Source of the DNA: an uncultured Bacteroides sp.
Lineage (GTDB): Bacteria > Bacteroidota > Bacteroidia > Bacteroidales > Bacteroidaceae
NCBI RefSeq assembly: GCF_963678845.1
Contig: NZ_OY787466.1
Location: 1,321,449-1,385,448 of the forward strand
DNA: 64,000 nt
Direction: 5' to 3'
The notes beneath the pieces are model-generated. The model saw only the letters and a list, made by a program, of their open reading frames with translations. It was not told where the DNA came from and did not search any database. Below are positions 62,530 through 64,000 of the stretch, piece after piece. Positions within the stretch are counted from its first letter, which is position 1; every line of letters starts with the position of its first letter. A program made the translations under genes and the position numbers.

Positions 62530-63609
62530 TTAAACCACTCCACATTCATATTTTTGTCTCTTTTTTAAAACATAATACATTCTGTTTAATAGTTTTCTTG
62601 CGATTCGTATTATAGCTTTATTGGGCTCCATCCTTTTACAGAGTTGTAAAAAACACCTTGTCAATGCCGGATCTATTCTTACTGCAATCCAGGAACTTTC
62701 AATCAGACACTTTCTTAAAATCGTTTTCTTTCTAAATGTCATCTCTCCATAATTCTCAATCTCTCCACTTGAATGACAGGTGGGTATTATTCCTACAAAA
62801 CCGGCTAACTTGTCTGTATTGTGGAATCGTTCAATATCTTCTATCTCCGACAAAAAAGTAAGCCCTGTAATTAAACCAATTCCCGGAATGCTTCTTATTA
62901 ACTCTATCTCCTTCACATATTTCTCAGAAACAGCAAGACTATGAATTTTTCTATTGATTTCCAATAAAAGAACTCTTTGTTGCTCTACTTCCCTGACGAG
63001 TAATGACAAGGCGTCATTACCATTCGTTGTATTAAGTGATACCTCCTCTTTTAACCATTTAAGAAAACGTCTGGACCAATGACTGGTTGATTTCTCAAAT
63101 TCCGGAGGGTAAGATATACCATAAAAATGAAGCAAAGCTTTTATACGCTGTTTAAATCTAGTCATATCTTTCACCATTACGTCTCGGGTGCGTATCAATG
63201 TGCGATTTTCCAATGTCTCAATGAATGGGACATGTATACCTATGAGTTCATTAGCTCTTAAAGAACGGGCAATTTTCATACTATCACGTGAATCGTTTTT
63301 AAGTATCTGTTCTTTCTGACTGGTTGGTATATCAGCTGGATTAACCACAATATTATTTATATTTAGTTTTTTAAGTTCAAAATGAATATTAAATCCGCAG
63401 AATCCGGCTTCATAGGCTGAATAATAAGTTCCACCAGGAAAATTAGTATTCAGATAGTCCCTTAAAATTGAAGGTACAGGAGGTTGGTTGAATGTTTTAT
63501 GATGAAGATATTCTGTGTAAATTGTCACATTCCAACTTTTCAAATGAACATCAATTCCAACATAAATATTTTCTCCTTCAAAATTTAGTTTGTTACTTTG
63601 TGTACGCAT
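62530..63609 (-). CDS. IS110-family transposase (DEDD recombinase)
   Basis: A 359-residue recombinase. The N-terminal DEDD domain starts with YVGIDVHLKSWNVTIYT, where the first catalytic Asp lies. The later acidic residues are in YEAGFCGF and NDSRDSMKIARSL. A coiled region precedes the C-terminal transposase_20 domain with IRSIPGIGLITGLTFLSEI and FHNTDKLAGFVGIIPTCHSSG, holding the catalytic Ser. The frame is intact. These elements make no target duplication and are guided by a non-coding RNA from one flank. Element ends are not identified. The start codon lies in a stem with 63656-63673. Confidence 0.93.
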   Translation of the reverse strand: MRTQSNKLNFEGENIYVGIDVHLKSWNVTIYTEYLHHKTFNQPPVPSILRDYLNTNFPGGTYYSAYEAGFCGFNIHFELKKLNINNIVVNPADIPTSQKEQILKNDSRDSMKIARSLRANELIGIHVPFIETLENRTLIRTRDVMVKDMTRFKQRIKALLHFYGISYPPEFEKSTSHWSRRFLKWLKEEVSLNTTNGNDALSLLVREVEQQRVLLLEINRKIHSLAVSEKYVKEIELIRSIPGIGLITGLTFLSEIEDIERFHNTDKLAGFVGIIPTCHSSGEIENYGEMTFRKKTILRKCLIESSWIAVRIDPALTRCFLQLCKRMEPNKAIIRIARKLLNRMYYVLKKRQKYECGVV

Positions 63610-63673
63610 AAGCTTTGAGTATTTAATTGTTTAAGACTGATACCTCAAATATATTAATACTCTTGGCTTATGC
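63606..63673 (-). promoter_or_regulatory. long hairpin that can bury the transposase start codon
   Basis: 63606-63623 and 63656-63673 are inverse with 16 of 18 matches. The ATG (63607-63609) lies in the downstream arm of the minus-strand RNA. The arm nearer the right end is upstream of the internal promoter, so only read-through RNA contains both arms. Confidence 0.6.
63646..63653 (-). promoter_or_regulatory. putative -7 promoter box for the IS110 transposase
   Basis: On the minus strand TATATTTG, inside the loop of the hairpin 63606-63673, 37 bp before the ATG. Confidence 0.55.
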
Positions 63674-63839
63674 TTTGTTCGTCTGCATATTAATTACAAA
63701 CATAGGGACTGCTACAAAAATCAGTTATCTGCCACTAACCGGCTATTTCAATTACGCAATAACGTTGCAAACAACAGCTTGTTCAGCTTTCTAAGATATG
63801 GTATCCTATTTAATAAGCTACCCATTTTCCCCATTTTAT

Positions 63840-63936
63840 CTAAGTGAGCCTTCATATGAAAACCCATGGGTTCACAGATGAATGCTCATGGGTCTTCATT
63901 CGAGAACCCATGAGCCCTCAACTGAGGGCTCACTTA
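63840..63936. repeat. 22-bp tandem palindromic repeat array
   Basis: Units start at 63840, 63862, 63884 and 63906, with a partial fifth at 63928. They share TGRGYnYTCAnnnTGARR-like cores. Internal dyads are TTCATATGAA, ACCCATGGGT, GCTCATGGGT with ACCCATGAGC, and CCCTCA-AC-TGAGGG. The outer arms TAAGTGAGCC (63841-63850) and GGCTCACTTA (63927-63936) also pair. The rest of 63674-64000 shows no gene. Confidence 0.7.
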
Positions 63937-64000
63937 AGTTTCTTTGCAAAATAGATTAACTTATCAGAGAAAAGTGGCAAACAAACCCACTGTCACAAGC

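Overview
The window looks like chromosomal DNA of a Bacteroides-type gut bacterium (phylum Bacteroidota). The evidence is AT-rich DNA, many promoters with the Bacteroides -7 consensus TAnnTTTG, a SusC/SusD glycan-uptake locus with a SusR-like regulator, type III glutamine synthetase (GlnN), LL-diaminopimelate aminotransferase (DapL), HU-like and AAA/DUF4143 genes, and scarce Shine-Dalgarno sequences. I cannot name the species. No rRNA, tRNA or CRISPR array was seen.

Layout. 1-0.7 kb: the start of a TIR-like (MTH538/DUF1863) gene cut by the window edge, then a universal stress protein. 1-6 kb: a double TonB-C-domain protein, two unknown lipoproteins and a GH35 beta-galactosidase. 6-8.2 kb: a small zinc-ribbon membrane protein and an intact IS1182-family element with 15-bp inverted repeats and a 9-bp target duplication. 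8.3-17.4 kb: GH29 alpha-fucosidase plus a sugar mutarotase, an AraC regulator, Pcm methyltransferase, GH20 hexosaminidase and a TonB-dependent receptor. 17.7-30.5 kb: a complete polysaccharide utilization locus (regulator, SusC, SusD, PKD-domain surface protein, GH16, GH3), most likely for a beta-glucan such as laminarin. 30.8-35.9 kb: a Cys/Lys-rich secreted protein, an outer-membrane barrel protein, an HU-like protein, an AraC/GyrI-like regulator, an unknown protein and an AAA/DUF4143 ATPase. 35.9-39.5 kb: a TPP-riboswitch-controlled thiamine salvage operon. 39.8-62 kb: a nitrogen and glutamine block: glnN, dapF-dapL, a GDPD phosphodiesterase, gltB-gltD-asnB, then divergently glmS, a long PurF-like protein, carA and carB. 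62-64 kb: a candidate small RNA, an IS110-family transposase and a 22-bp tandem repeat array.

How the genes work together. GlnN makes glutamine, and seven further genes in about 16 kb spend its amide nitrogen (AsnB, GltB/GltD, GlmS, the PurF-like enzyme, CarA/CarB). The exo-glycosidases GH35, GH29 and GH20 could trim host or mucin-like glycans. The SusCD locus imports and degrades a beta-glucan. The thiamine operon couples outer-membrane uptake, inner-membrane uptake and pyrophosphorylation.

The least explained signals are two tandem palindromic arrays (23-bp period at 32320-32411, 22-bp period at 63840-63936), a promoter/fold/terminator unit at 62156-62254, an IS110 transposase whose start codon lies in a long stem only in read-through transcripts, a branched structure between gltB and gltD, and a Thoeris-like TIR gene at the left edge.
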